NCBI RefSeq assembly: GCF_024296665.1 | Contig: NZ_CP100762.1 | Coordinates: 620,001 to 684,000 of the forward strand | Length of the DNA: 64,000 bases | DNA from: Salinilacihabitans rarus | GTDB taxonomy: Archaea > Halobacteriota > Halobacteria > Halobacteriales > Natrialbaceae | Reading direction: 5' to 3' | Shown: in pieces, positions 8,158 to 15,283 of the stretch | How positions within the stretch are numbered: the first letter of the stretch is position 1 | Layout: every line of letters starts with the position of its first letter | Notes under the pieces: generated by a model | Databases searched by the model: none | What the model was told of the DNA's origin: nothing | What the model saw: the letters and a program-made list of their open reading frames with translations, nothing else | Made by a program: the position numbers and the translations under genes

Positions 8158-8538
8158 ATGGCAACTACGCAGACTACCCACGAAACGGTTTCGACTCAGG
8201 GACAGCCCGACGACTACGACCACGACGACGAGGACGTCGTCTTCGAGCGGCGGTCGTGGAACTACGCCTACGTCGGCCGCGACGCCGAGGGGCGGTTCCA
8301 CCACGTCGACCGCAAGCGCGGGCGCATCGTCGTCACCGCGGGCGACCGCGAGCGCGACGACAGCGAGGCGATTCCTCGCTTCCGTGTGCGCGGACCGACC
8401 CTCCACACTGAGGCGATCGAAGACGATGAGACCCTCCGGCGCTGGATCGAGTTCGTTGACGAGGAGGTGTGCGGCTGGGCCGAGCGGCCGGTTTCGGCGG
8501 CCGACACGCTTCAGGACGCGCTCACGGAGGGGATGTAG
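8158..8538 (+). CDS. haloarchaeal hypothetical protein (126 aa)
   Basis: An acidic protein with an unstructured N-terminus and a beta-rich middle (RRSWNYAYVGRDAEGRFHHV, then GRIVVTAG), followed by a helical segment near VCGWAERP. No catalytic motif is visible. It is the first plus-strand gene after the 8.0-kb operator region. The SWIM-finger gene begins the base after its stop, so the two are co-transcribed. Pairing with a SWIM protein is a common arrangement in haloarchaeal plasmids and proviruses. Function unknown. Confidence 0.6.
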   Translation: MATTQTTHETVSTQGQPDDYDHDDEDVVFERRSWNYAYVGRDAEGRFHHVDRKRGRIVVTAGDRERDDSEAIPRFRVRGPTLHTEAIEDDETLRRWIEFVDEEVCGWAERPVSAADTLQDALTEGM

Positions 8539-9147
8539 ATGGCGGCCACCATCCAGACCGACGTCGACCTCGACGAGCGCGATCGGCGCGCGCTCGAACA
8601 GTATCTGACGGTGCTCGAGGACTACGGGCCCGCGAAGGGCGCCGAGGACCTCTACGTGGTCGTCTCGCAGTCGGGGAAGGAGTACCTCGTCGACGCGCGG
8701 ACGGGCGCGTGTGAATGCCCCGACGCGGAGTATCGCCGACCCACGGGCGGATGCAAGCACGTCCGGCGTGTCCAGTTCGCGACCGGACGGCGTCCGATTC
8801 CTGCCGGCGTCGACGTCGACCCGCAGCTGAGTGCGCACGTCTCCGAGGGCGAGCCGCGGTTCGTCGCGACCGACGGCGGCCGGGTGACGAAGGTGCCGCT
8901 CGACTCGTTTGACGAGCTCGCATACGGCGACCGAATCGTCTACGTCGGGCCCGACGACCTCCCCGGCGGCTGGGCGGCGCCGCGCGATCGCGACCAGCCC
9001 TACCGCTTCCTGCACGTCTGCGTCGGCGGGACGCTCACCTGCGAGACGCGGTTCAAGAGCCGGCGATATCTCGCGCCCGAGCACCCGGCGAACGACCCGC
9101 GGCACTGGCGGCGGGCGACCGAGGACGAGATCAAGCGGGGGCTCTAA
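8539..9147 (+). CDS. SWIM zinc-finger protein
   Basis: The 202-residue protein carries a SWIM-type zinc finger: C58-x-C60-x11-C72-x-H74 (CECPDAEYRRPTGGCKHV), preceded by the typical beta hairpin LYVVVSQSGKEYLVD. SWIM domains bind DNA or proteins. The C-terminal half (DRIVYVGPDDLPGGW to EDEIKRGL) is a separate domain I do not recognise. The gene starts directly after the upstream stop and is followed by a 50-codon zinc-binding ORF, consistent with an operon. Its exact role in the element is unknown. Confidence 0.75.
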   Translation: MAATIQTDVDLDERDRRALEQYLTVLEDYGPAKGAEDLYVVVSQSGKEYLVDARTGACECPDAEYRRPTGGCKHVRRVQFATGRRPIPAGVDVDPQLSAHVSEGEPRFVATDGGRVTKVPLDSFDELAYGDRIVYVGPDDLPGGWAAPRDRDQPYRFLHVCVGGTLTCETRFKSRRYLAPEHPANDPRHWRRATEDEIKRGL

Positions 9148-9149
9148 CG

Positions 9150-9302
9150 ATGCGCGTCACTGACCTGATTGAGACGCCCGACGGTCGCGACGAGATCGGC
9201 ACGCCCGACGAGCACCTCGAGCGGTGTCCGAACTGCGGCGCGCTCTACCGCGTTGACGGATGGCACCGGTGCCCCGACGGGACGGAGGTGAGCCCGGCGT
9301 GA
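9150..9302 (+). CDS. small CPxCG zinc-ribbon protein (50 aa)
   Basis: This short gene reads MRVTDLIETPDGRDEIGTPD, then a compact zinc-ribbon pattern CPNCGALYRVDGWHRCPDG. The CPxCG motif is typical of haloarchaeal micro-proteins. Its ATG lies two bases after the SWIM gene stop, and its TGA overlaps the GTG start of the next gene (GTGA at 9299-9302), which strongly supports it being a real operon member despite its size. Confidence 0.6.
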   Translation: MRVTDLIETPDGRDEIGTPDEHLERCPNCGALYRVDGWHRCPDGTEVSPA

Positions 9303-9748
9303 GCGACGACACGCCGAAGCGCCTGTGGGAGAACCTGAAGCACCGGCCCGCGGGCCTCCCCGAGAACGTCCCGGAGCCGCGGTGTGGGGACATGATCCAG
9401 TTCCGCGACCGCGACGATCTCGACTTCGAGCCCGGCATCTACCGCGTCGGGACGACGTCGCGCCGGCCGGACGGCGAGGGTGCGAACTACGGCCTCGTCC
9501 AGGTCGACGGGACGGACGTCGCGAACCTCTCGGGCGAGACGCTCGCCTCGCTGTGGGAGACCGAGAAGAGCGCGCTCTGGCCGGTGGTCTACCCGCGAGT
9601 GGACCTGATGAAGCGCCGGCGCGACATCGAGAACGGCGGCGTCACGTGGCACGGCGAGCCGTTGCACGCCGGCAAGGAACGCGCCCGGCGGAAGAAGAAC
9701 GCCGAGCGCTACATGCGGATCGTCACCGGCGAGGAGGTGGACGACTGA
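9299..9748 (+). CDS. haloarchaeal hypothetical protein (149 aa)
   Basis: The GTG at 9299 overlapping the upstream stop is preferred over the ATG at 9260, which would read inside the previous gene. The protein (SDDTPKRLWENLKHRPAGLP, then a beta-rich section IQFRDRDDLDFEPGIYRVGT and a basic C-terminal helix GKERARRKKNAERYMRIV) has no known catalytic motif. The basic helix may bind nucleic acid. It is followed by another ATGA-coupled gene. Function unknown. Confidence 0.6.
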   Translation: MSDDTPKRLWENLKHRPAGLPENVPEPRCGDMIQFRDRDDLDFEPGIYRVGTTSRRPDGEGANYGLVQVDGTDVANLSGETLASLWETEKSALWPVVYPRVDLMKRRRDIENGGVTWHGEPLHAGKERARRKKNAERYMRIVTGEEVDD

Positions 9749-9987
9749 TGGCCGCCCGTGACACGATCACGATCCGGTGGACACCGCCGGACGCCCGCCC
9801 CCGCCGGCTGGTGTTCGAGCCGCGTGACGCTGGCGGCTGGCTTCGCCGCGAGGAAGTCTGGCGCGACGTCGATGGCGAGGGCCCGCGGTGGACGGTCACG
9901 GGCGAGGAGATCGTTTCGAACGTCGGCCTCGAGGCACCCGCGGCGATCATCCCGCGGCCGGCCAGCAAGACCTGGCGCGGGCCGTAG
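9748..9987 (+). CDS. small hypothetical protein (79 aa), last gene of the 8.2-10.0 kb operon
   Basis: The ATG at 9748 overlaps the TGA of the upstream gene. The protein starts MAARDTITIRWTPPDARPRR and ends IIPRPASKTWRGP. No domain is recognised. Its last 26 or so codons plus stop region recur as an orphan fragment at 12629-12710, about 2.7 kb downstream in the same orientation, showing that DNA has been inserted or duplicated exactly at the 3' end of this gene. Confidence 0.6.
   Translation: MAARDTITIRWTPPDARPRRLVFEPRDAGGWLRREEVWRDVDGEGPRWTVTGEEIVSNVGLEAPAAIIPRPASKTWRGP
9906..9983 (+). repeat. ~78-bp direct repeat, left copy (partner 12629-12706)
   Basis: From GGAGATCGT to TGGCGCGGGCC, bases 9906-9983 match 12629-12706 with only a few substitutions at constant offset of 2723. 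Here the repeat is the 3' end of the intact gene 9748-9987. Confidence 0.85.
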
Positions 9988-10063
9988 AAGACGCTGTTTT
10001 TCACCGCAGTTCGATACTACGCGTGGTTAGTATTGGGGCTTCTGAGCGCTCGACGTCTGGATC

Positions 10064-10381
10064 TTAGTCGCTTCTAGCGTAGACGCGTACGTTTCCGGTG
10101 TCCTCGATTCGGATCTCATAGCCAGCATACCGGAACGTAACCTGTATTCCGGCGGGCTCCAATGGTGTCGTGAACAGTGTGTTGAGGGCATCGGGGTCGA
10201 TCGCCTCGTTGAGCGGGGGCAATTCGAGCGGGTCGGAGTCAGCCGCGTCTGCAACTGCAGAGGCGATTGCGTAGACCGGCGTCTGTCCCGGCTCTTGAGA
10301 CCATCTCGTGCTGCTGACTAGCATTGAATCGGGTGCAGAGGCGATCTCATTTCCCTGTGATTCTCCCCCGGTCATACTCAT
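10064..10381 (-). CDS. HalOD1 output-domain protein
   Basis: A 105-residue protein whose second half matches the halobacterial output domain 1 pattern: a helix-rich VYAIASAVADAADSDPLELP, PLNEAIDPDALNTLF, and a closing beta hairpin VTFRYAGYEIRIEDTGNVRV. Such domains occur alone or fused to signalling receivers in haloarchaea. A second protein of the family is encoded at 28409-28723. Here it is the first gene of the lower-GC cassette lying between the direct repeats at 9.9 and 12.6 kb. The specific signal or partner is unknown. Confidence 0.75.
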   Translation of the reverse strand: MSMTGGESQGNEIASAPDSMLVSSTRWSQEPGQTPVYAIASAVADAADSDPLELPPLNEAIDPDALNTLFTTPLEPAGIQVTFRYAGYEIRIEDTGNVRVYARSD

Positions 10382-10437
10382 GTAGCCAGCACCCTCTCTT
10401 ATAAAAAGGTTGGCGAATTCAGATAGAATATTTGATC

Positions 10438-10896
10438 TTAATGTATTGAGTATCCACTCTGCCGACCGGAGATCTCGTCAATCTGGAGCGCGTACCACGT
10501 TCGGTCGAACTCGTCGAGTTCTACTAATTGGGACTCGCCTGTCTCATCTTCCTCGACGAAGAAAATGGGAGCTAGCTGCACAGAGACTTCGGAGTCCGGA
10601 ATAGGTGCGATCGGCCCTGTGACGATAACGCTTCTCCAGGAGTCGACGTCGTCGTACTCGTAGATCGTCAGCGTCGCTTCCTCGGTCGCGACGGCGAATT
10701 GGTGTTTCTTACTCTCGGGGGTATTTACGAACCCAAAAATGAGACGGTCATTGGCTTCATCATACGCATATGATATCGGGAGACCATAGCTCCGGTCCCT
10801 ACTCGCAATGCTCAAGACGCCGTGGTCGTGTGACGTGAGCAACGAGCGGCTCTCCCTCTCGCTTAACTCCGCCCCTACTTCCGAAGCGCCCCCCAT
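10438..10896 (-). CDS. pyridoxamine 5'-phosphate oxidase-like flavin-binding protein
   Basis: About 152 residues with the split-barrel layout of the FMN-binding PNPOx-like family common in haloarchaea: SRSLLTSHDHGVLSIASRDR, PISYAYDEANDRLIFGFVNT, SKKHQFAVATEEATLTIYEY, SWRSVIVTGPIAPI. Members bind FMN, F420 or haem; which one cannot be read from sequence. The ATG at 10896 (MGGASEV) is preferred to the one at 10911. GC is lower than in neighbouring core genes, supporting recent acquisition within the cassette. Confidence 0.75.
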   Translation of the reverse strand: MGGASEVGAELSERESRSLLTSHDHGVLSIASRDRSYGLPISYAYDEANDRLIFGFVNTPESKKHQFAVATEEATLTIYEYDDVDSWRSVIVTGPIAPIPDSEVSVQLAPIFFVEEDETGESQLVELDEFDRTWYALQIDEISGRQSGYSIH

Positions 10897-11168
10897 AGGA
10901 AAGACAAACACACCTCAACGTCTTATGGCTTCTGCGGGAGCTAACAAGTCAGTTCTATCTCCCGAGTGAACTCCACAGCCCCCCATCTGAGACGGGAGAC
11001 TGCATACCGCGCATGTGTATTATTCACGGCAGATCACTCCTCTCTGGCAACGCTCCTTGTGATCGGCGAGGAGCACCCCCGCTACGCAAGAAAACGCCTC
11101 GAAATATACCATACTGATCACATAACAAAGGTGGTGTCAGTAGCACCTCGCTCGTGTGTGACTACCCT
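10897..11168. promoter_or_regulatory. divergent intergenic region
   Basis: Between the minus-strand flavin-binding gene and the plus-strand PadR-like gene there are 272 bases without a supported gene. Promoters for both directions must lie here; CATACTGATCACATAACAA near 11110 is a relatively AT-rich candidate upstream of the regulator. Small frames across it lack coding character. Confidence 0.45.
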
Positions 11169-11450
11169 ATGGACGACCTGACCGGCTTTCAACGTGACCT
11201 CCTGTACGTCATCGCAGGGATGGACCACCCATCCGGACAGGCGGTGAAAGACGAACTCGACACGTACTACAAGACTACAATCGACCACGGGCACCTGTAC
11301 TCAAATCTCGATATCCTTGTCGAGAAGGGTTTGGTCGAAAAAGGCCGGCAAGACCGTCGGACGAACTATTACGAGCTCACCGACGCGGGCGAGGCGGAAA
11401 TCCGCGACCGTCGAGCGTGGCGGACGCAATATATCGAGTTAGAGGTGTAA
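11169..11450 (+). CDS. PadR-family transcriptional regulator
   Basis: A 93-residue winged-helix repressor. It has the PadR-type layout: LTGFQRDLLYVIAGMDHPSG, GQAVKDELDTYYKTTIDHGH, LYSNLDILVEKGLVEKGRQ, and the wing RRTNYYELTDAGEAEI. The ATG at 11169 (MDDLTGF) is preferred because the family starts at this point. Haloarchaeal PadR-like genes often control an adjacent operon; here the divergent flavin-binding gene is the natural candidate. That regulatory link is inference. Confidence 0.85.
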   Translation: MDDLTGFQRDLLYVIAGMDHPSGQAVKDELDTYYKTTIDHGHLYSNLDILVEKGLVEKGRQDRRTNYYELTDAGEAEIRDRRAWRTQYIELEV

Positions 11451-11592
11451 GAGACGCAACTCTACACTTTGGAGGGTGTCTTCAGAAGGGCTCAAATGTT
11501 CAGTGCAGGTGATTTGTAGATTGTGAAAACTGGGCGTCTGCAACCGTTGCAGTGGCCAATTCACTTAAGGGAACCGATGGTGATTATTTAGA

Positions 11593-12000
11593 ATGATGAA
11601 AATTAGACTTGTAAATGGGAAACGTGTCATCGACAAATGGGACGATGTTTTCGCGGCTGTCATGGCCGAACCGCGCCGCCAGATCATCGTCTCACTGTTG
11701 GACACGCCACCGGACCACTCGACTCCACTGCCGGAGAGCGCGATGAATCCTAACGTTCCCGTCGACCCCGAAACACTCAGACGAGAACTTCTCCACCAGC
11801 ATCTCCCGATGCTAGCGGACAGGGATTTCATCGACTGGGAGGCAGACCCGTTCGTCGTTTCCCGCGGTCCTCGGTTCGAAGAGGTCGGTATCGTATTCGA
11901 AGCGCTACACGCACAAGCGGACGAGATCCCCGACTCTCTGGTCGTCGGTTGTCAGCGGCTCGAAGAAGAACGACAGTTTAGCTCCGGAGAGCTCCGCTAG
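11593..12000 (+). CDS. winged-helix (DUF7344/ArsR-like) regulator
   Basis: The 135-residue protein has a helix-turn-helix core (WDDVFAAVMAEPRRQIIVSL, LRRELLHQHLPMLADRDFID) and a wing ending in VVSRGPRFEEVGIVFEAL, the pattern of a very abundant haloarchaeal winged-helix family. Two ATG codons lie in tandem at 11593 and 11596. TATTTAG sits just upstream (near 11584). Ligand and targets are unknown. It lies in the low-GC cassette. Confidence 0.7.
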   Translation: MMKIRLVNGKRVIDKWDDVFAAVMAEPRRQIIVSLLDTPPDHSTPLPESAMNPNVPVDPETLRRELLHQHLPMLADRDFIDWEADPFVVSRGPRFEEVGIVFEALHAQADEIPDSLVVGCQRLEEERQFSSGELR

Positions 12001-12149
12001 TCCATCGGTCGTGTGCGCTACTCTCTCCCCCAATTCATTTAAGAATGTTAATGGAACTAACTGAGACTCGGTATCCGGGTATCTGAGGAGGGTAAGAGAT
12101 TCTATTTCAGCCTAGGTCTTTATTATAAAAGTAGACGTCACCCACAGGT

Positions 12150-12563
12150 ATGCCCTCCCGCCGCAATCTGCTGGTGTTAGCTTCAACTCTCTCCGTCCCC
12201 TTGTCGGGGTGTCAGACTCACTTCCGTGGTCAGCAGGCTGTCACACTTCATTCAATTGGAATTCGCAATGACGATCAAGAGTACCACACAATTTCAGTCC
12301 AAGTCGAAGAAAACGAAGAGACAGTGTTCCAGGAGGATTACGAGATTCAACCAGATATGGCGAAGGAGATCAAAGATCCCGGCGGTGAACCAGGCGCATA
12401 TACAGTTTCGGCTTCATTTGACGGGGGCAATTATAGCCGAGATACCACCGCTACGATTGATGAAGGTGACTCGTGCGTCCGCGTCATATGGCAAATTACG
12501 CCAGATGAGACATTAGCGTCTGAAGTACAGTCGTACACCCAGTGCAGTGAGGTAAGCGAATAA
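12150..12563 (+). CDS. Tat-type lipoprotein of unknown function
   Basis: The N-terminus has twin arginines (MPSRRNLLVLASTLSVPLSG) followed by the lipobox cysteine at about residue 21 (LSGC), so it is predicted to be exported and lipid-anchored. The mature part is a beta-rich, acidic immunoglobulin-like domain (GIRNDDQEYHTISVQVEENE, GEPGAYTVSASFDGGNY) seen in many haloarchaeal surface lipoproteins. A TATA-like TTATTATAAAAG lies about 25-30 bases upstream. GC is low compared with the chromosome. It is the last intact gene of the cassette. Confidence 0.7.
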   Translation: MPSRRNLLVLASTLSVPLSGCQTHFRGQQAVTLHSIGIRNDDQEYHTISVQVEENEETVFQEDYEIQPDMAKEIKDPGGEPGAYTVSASFDGGNYSRDTTATIDEGDSCVRVIWQITPDETLASEVQSYTQCSEVSE

Positions 12564-12628
12564 GTTTACTCATCCAGTATTACATCTCTCGTGGCCTATA
12601 ACGGTCTAGACTCGGTCACACTTGGGCC

Positions 12629-12710
12629 GGAGATCGTCTCGTACGTCGGCCTCGAGGTACCCACGGCGATCATCCCGCGGCCGGCGTCGAAGACCTGGCG
12701 CGGGCCCTGA
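12629..12710 (+). pseudogene. orphan 3' fragment duplicating the end of gene 9748-9987 (right direct repeat)
   Basis: The + frame reads EIVSYVGLEVPTAIIPRPAS then KTWRGP and a stop, almost identical to the C-terminus of the 79-residue protein ending at 9987. There is no start codon or upstream part of the gene. The nucleotide identity is high over about 78 bases. This is a second attachment-like copy bounding the 10.0-12.6 kb cassette, or the relic of a tandem duplication whose middle was replaced. Confidence 0.8.
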
Positions 12711-12818
12711 CCGCCGCAGCGGGACTCTTCTCTGATTGCCGGTCGTATCAAAAGAGGCAGCAGTGGCCGTGGTGATACCCTCAACCGGAGATAGTTGCAG
12801 AGGGAGAATATAGATCAA

Positions 12819-12917
12819 TTAAAAGTATAGAACGATAGCAGCACCCGTAAGGAAGACAACCAGCATCAGCAGCACAATCCAGTCAGGTAGATCCTGTAGT
12901 GACTCATCGTTGGCCAT
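12819..12917 (-). CDS. single-pass membrane micro-protein (32 aa)
   Basis: The minus strand encodes MANDESLQDLPDWIVLLMLV, continuing VFLTGAAIVLYF: a short acidic head then one hydrophobic helix. The start lies five bases after the stop of the nuclease-like gene 12923-13453, so the two are co-transcribed. Size and layout resemble small membrane partners of toxin or defence nucleases, but no homologue is recognised. The tight spacing and clean hydrophobic segment support it being real. Confidence 0.55.
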   Translation of the reverse strand: MANDESLQDLPDWIVLLMLVVFLTGAAIVLYF

Positions 12918-12922
12918 GTCGA

Positions 12923-13453
12923 TCAAATCCCAAACACATCGCCGAAACCGCCGCTGCCACCGAAGTCGTGCGGTTCACCAAAGTTCTCACGTCGTTTGAT
13001 GATAAACGTAAACTGTGTCTGGTCCATCCCTATTCCCATCCCGCGACCCTGTGTAAACTTGTTTTCTAACTCTCGCCACCCATTGATATCGTCAATGCCG
13101 CACGCAAGGGCGATCACATAGGGATAGTTGTCGGCATAGTCTTCCAACTGCCCTCGGAGTTTCTTCTTTTGTGAGTTAGAAAAATGGCGCTTCATCTCGA
13201 TGCCGACGATATCGTCAACAACGACATCTCCACGGGAAGCTCCGCGTTCCCGGTAGACCACATAGTTGCCGCCACCTCCAACCTCACCCAGAAGGTCGTC
13301 CATTCCACCGGCGGTCTGCTCGTTCAGCTGTTTGTCAAGATAATTAGCTAGTTCTTTCTGAAACTCTCTTTCATGCCCGTAATCCTGCGACGGTCGCCAT
13401 GCTTCAACTAGTTCAACCACTTTTTGATACGTTTGGTCGCCCTGTCCAAACAT
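12923..13453 (-). CDS. PD-(D/E)XK nuclease-like protein
   Basis: The 176-residue protein shows the restriction-endonuclease-like core: a helix with acidic residues (HEREFQKELANYLDKQL), D76 in RGDVVVDDI, then E86-x-K88 in VGIEMKR, and a helix QLEDYADNYPYVIALACG as in nuclease-like proteins that end their core with a hydrophobic strand. The C-terminus is Gly/Phe-rich (DFGGSGGFGDVFG). DNA or RNA cleavage is inferred from the motif only. GC is about 50 percent, below the chromosome. It is coupled to a one-helix membrane peptide, a pairing that suggests a defence or toxin module. Confidence 0.55.
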   Translation of the reverse strand: MFGQGDQTYQKVVELVEAWRPSQDYGHEREFQKELANYLDKQLNEQTAGGMDDLLGEVGGGGNYVVYRERGASRGDVVVDDIVGIEMKRHFSNSQKKKLRGQLEDYADNYPYVIALACGIDDINGWRELENKFTQGRGMGIGMDQTQFTFIIKRRENFGEPHDFGGSGGFGDVFGI

Positions 13454-13772
13454 GGTGATGTATCCAAATTAAAATATGATAAAGGTAGCGACTAACTAGA
13501 TGAATACTACGGCGAGGTCGACGATTCTTCGAGCTTGTATGGGTCAAGCAGGCGACTTATGAGCCCTCGTGGCACGCGGAGAGACGAAATCCCCGTCAGG
13601 ATTGACTATAGAGCTTGGGTTCCCGACTACTTTCAGTTTCCGTGACTCTCAGGTCGGGTTGTATTTCTGCCACAGGTACCTCCTACTGCCCGACAGAGCG
13701 GGATTTCCGAGAGAATCACTTTCGCTCTGGGGGAGAAAAACCGCTTTTATGTCACGTGTGGACGCCTCTGGT
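13454..13772. other. gene-free stretch of 319 bases
   Basis: I see no supported gene. The left end (AAATTAAAATATGATAAAGG near 13463) is the AT-rich promoter of the minus-strand nuclease-like gene. The right end (CCGCTTTTATG near 13741) gives a TATA-like element for the zinc-finger gene starting at 13773. The middle reads like decayed coding DNA without a recognisable match. Confidence 0.5.
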
Positions 13773-14039
13773 ATGGCGACGAAACAACGTGCCCGGGTGG
13801 TGCTCGACCGAACCAAAGCACACGTCCGCTATCGGTACGTCTGCCCCCACGGCCACATCGACTGGGACCAGACGAACAACCACATCTGGTGTCGCGGCTG
13901 CCGGCGCCAGGCGGAGAACGGCGACGACGTCGACCCCGAACACCGAGAGCTCGTCGATAAGAAGACCAGCGAGGTGATCCCGTGGGAGCGCATCGAGATC
14001 GTCGTGCCCGAACCGGAGGAGCGGGAAGCGGACGCATGA
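13773..14039 (+). CDS. small zinc-finger protein (88 aa)
   Basis: Begins MATKQRARVVLDRTKAHVRY and carries a CPHGH...CRGC zinc-finger pattern (YVCPHGHIDWDQ, IWCRGCRRQAE). The ATG at 13773 is preferred over 13749 because the TATA-like CTTTTATG sits about 25-30 bases upstream of it, as for a leaderless transcript. Such small zinc fingers are frequent in haloarchaeal viruses and plasmids. No specific function is known. Confidence 0.6.
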   Translation: MATKQRARVVLDRTKAHVRYRYVCPHGHIDWDQTNNHIWCRGCRRQAENGDDVDPEHRELVDKKTSEVIPWERIEIVVPEPEEREADA

Positions 14040-14121
14040 TCGCCGCACGCCATCACGACGATGTAAAGGAGCGTAGGATGGCCGCGACTACCGAGGAGCG
14101 AAACCAGCGAGGAGAACAGAC

Positions 14122-14316
14122 TCAATCAGCTGCTGCTGTTGCGGTGTCTCCGCCGTCCGTTTCGGTGTCGTTTCCCTCGGATTCCTCATTCGCTTCAACG
14201 TCTTCAAGTAACCGCTCGATGACGTCATCGAAACTGTCCCCAGGGCGCTTCCGGTTGTTAAGGCGCTTCCATGTCTCCTCGGTTACACGAATGTGGGTGT
14301 CGGCTTTTCGGCCCAT
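14122..14316 (-). CDS. ribbon-helix-helix/VapB-like small protein (64 aa)
   Basis: Starts MGRKADTHIRVTEETWKRLN and continues with GDSFDDVIERLLEDV, the strand-helix-helix layout of antitoxin-like ribbon-helix-helix regulators, then an acidic tail. A close paralogue is encoded divergently at 14443-14580 (HIRVTEETWKRLN against RIRVSEENWKRIN). No toxin gene is adjacent to either. The 126-base region between them is AT-rich. These proteins usually repress their own promoter; whether they are antitoxins is unclear. Confidence 0.65.
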   Translation of the reverse strand: MGRKADTHIRVTEETWKRLNNRKRPGDSFDDVIERLLEDVEANEESEGNDTETDGGDTATAAAD

Positions 14317-14442
14317 ACCTGCCTGTTATAGCCTGCACCTATATAAAATATGGGCTAAAACGGCCATTGTTAACCATGGTAACGTCCGGGTTAATTGTCC
14401 ATCCGGTAATTTTATGCCCCATGGAAAAGAAGGTTGGTGGTG
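14317..14442. promoter_or_regulatory. divergent promoter with near-palindrome
   Basis: This AT-rich spacer separates the two divergent ribbon-helix-helix-like genes. It holds TATA-like elements for both directions (CTATATAAAATATGG near 14339, GGTAATTTTATG near 14406). A near-palindrome GTTAACCATGGTAAC (near 14368-14382; one extra base breaks the symmetry) is a candidate operator for either small protein. This is inference from layout. Confidence 0.5.
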
Positions 14443-14580
14443 ATGTCGTCGGACACGAGAATCCGAGTCTCTGAAGAAAACTGGAAGCGGATCAACCGCG
14501 CACGCGAGCCGGGTGAGACGTTCGACGACACGCTTCAGAGGCTCTTAGACGGCGACAGTGACGAACCGGTTGAAGAGTAG
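14443..14580 (+). CDS. ribbon-helix-helix-like micro-protein (45 aa), paralogue of the 14122-14316 gene
   Basis: Starts MSSDTRIRVSEENWKRINRA and continues with GETFDDTLQRLLDG, matching the divergent 64-residue protein over the whole ribbon-helix-helix core but lacking its long acidic tail. The ATG is about 27 bases from a TATA-like TTTTATG, consistent with a leaderless start. It is too short for routine gene finding, but the conserved pattern supports it. No toxin follows; the next gene starts at 14658. Confidence 0.6.
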   Translation: MSSDTRIRVSEENWKRINRAREPGETFDDTLQRLLDGDSDEPVEE

Positions 14581-14657
14581 GCGCCGCCTGCGCGCTCGGC
14601 CTCGGGTACCAATCGACTCCGGGCGCGCAGGTGGATGCTCACCACACGTCAATACCC

Positions 14658-14954
14658 ATGACGTACGACGCCACGCGGGACGACACGTCCCGCAATGATA
14701 GGAGTATCGCATCAGACCAAGAGAGCGACGCCAAAACTGTTAGGGCCGATAATGTCGAGACCGGTGACACCACCCACACCCGGCGGACCCGCATCGTCAC
14801 GGAGTTCGACGCCGCCGAGGCGGACGCCCGCGACGCGCAGTACACCCGCCCCGTCGCGACGCTGACGCCGGCCGGCCAGCTGCACATCGTCGGCGCCGGC
14901 GACGACGAGTGGCTCACCACCACCTACGCGATCGCCGCGGGTGATGCGCGATGA
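14658..14954 (+). CDS. haloarchaeal hypothetical protein (98 aa), first gene of the 14.7-21.6 kb chain
   Basis: The protein (start MTYDATRDDTSRNDRSIASD) has a charged, probably disordered N-terminus and a short beta-rich C-terminal part (PVATLTPAGQLHIVGAGDDE). No known domain is visible. I chose the ATG at 14658 over 14631 as the extension lacks coding character. Its TGA overlaps the ATG of the next gene at 14951, beginning a chain of overlapping genes that runs to 21.65 kb. Confidence 0.5.
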   Translation: MTYDATRDDTSRNDRSIASDQESDAKTVRADNVETGDTTHTRRTRIVTEFDAAEADARDAQYTRPVATLTPAGQLHIVGAGDDEWLTTTYAIAAGDAR

Positions 14955-15283
14955 CGGGGTTCGTCGACGCCGACGACGTCGAGCCGATGCTCGAACCGGA
15001 GTACGTCGGCGCGCACTCCGCGCTCGCGAGTGCCGAGTGCCAGCACTGGGACGACGCCGACCCCGACGTCGAACGCACGGTCCCGACGAAGTGCGGCCAA
15101 CCAGCGACGCACACGATCGTCCTGCTCGGGAAGTACGGCCTGCGGGAGGTCGCGATGTGCGACATCCACGGCGAACCGGAGGACGTCACCGCCGGCGAAC
15201 GCGAGTGGACCGGCGCCCTGCGCGAGCACATCGTTGAAGCGACCGACGAGGAGGTCGCCGACCACATCGGGGGTGACGCCTGA
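14951..15283 (+). CDS. hypothetical Cys/His protein (110 aa)
   Basis: Starts MTGFVDADDVEPMLEPEYVG. Two cysteines and a His (AECQHW, PTKCGQPATH, AMCDIHGEPE) are spaced as in a small zinc-binding fold found in haloarchaeal accessory genes (CGQPATHTIVLLGKYGLREV then MCDIHG). It is ATGA-coupled to both neighbours. Function unknown. Confidence 0.55.
   Translation: MTGFVDADDVEPMLEPEYVGAHSALASAECQHWDDADPDVERTVPTKCGQPATHTIVLLGKYGLREVAMCDIHGEPEDVTAGEREWTGALREHIVEATDEEVADHIGGDA

Noticed and set aside
13982-14443. Plus-strand ORF continuing after the 13773-14039 gene (an ATG at 14036 overlaps its stop)
   Set aside because: Ser-rich and antisense to the ribbon-helix-helix gene 14122-14316, which has a clear family pattern.
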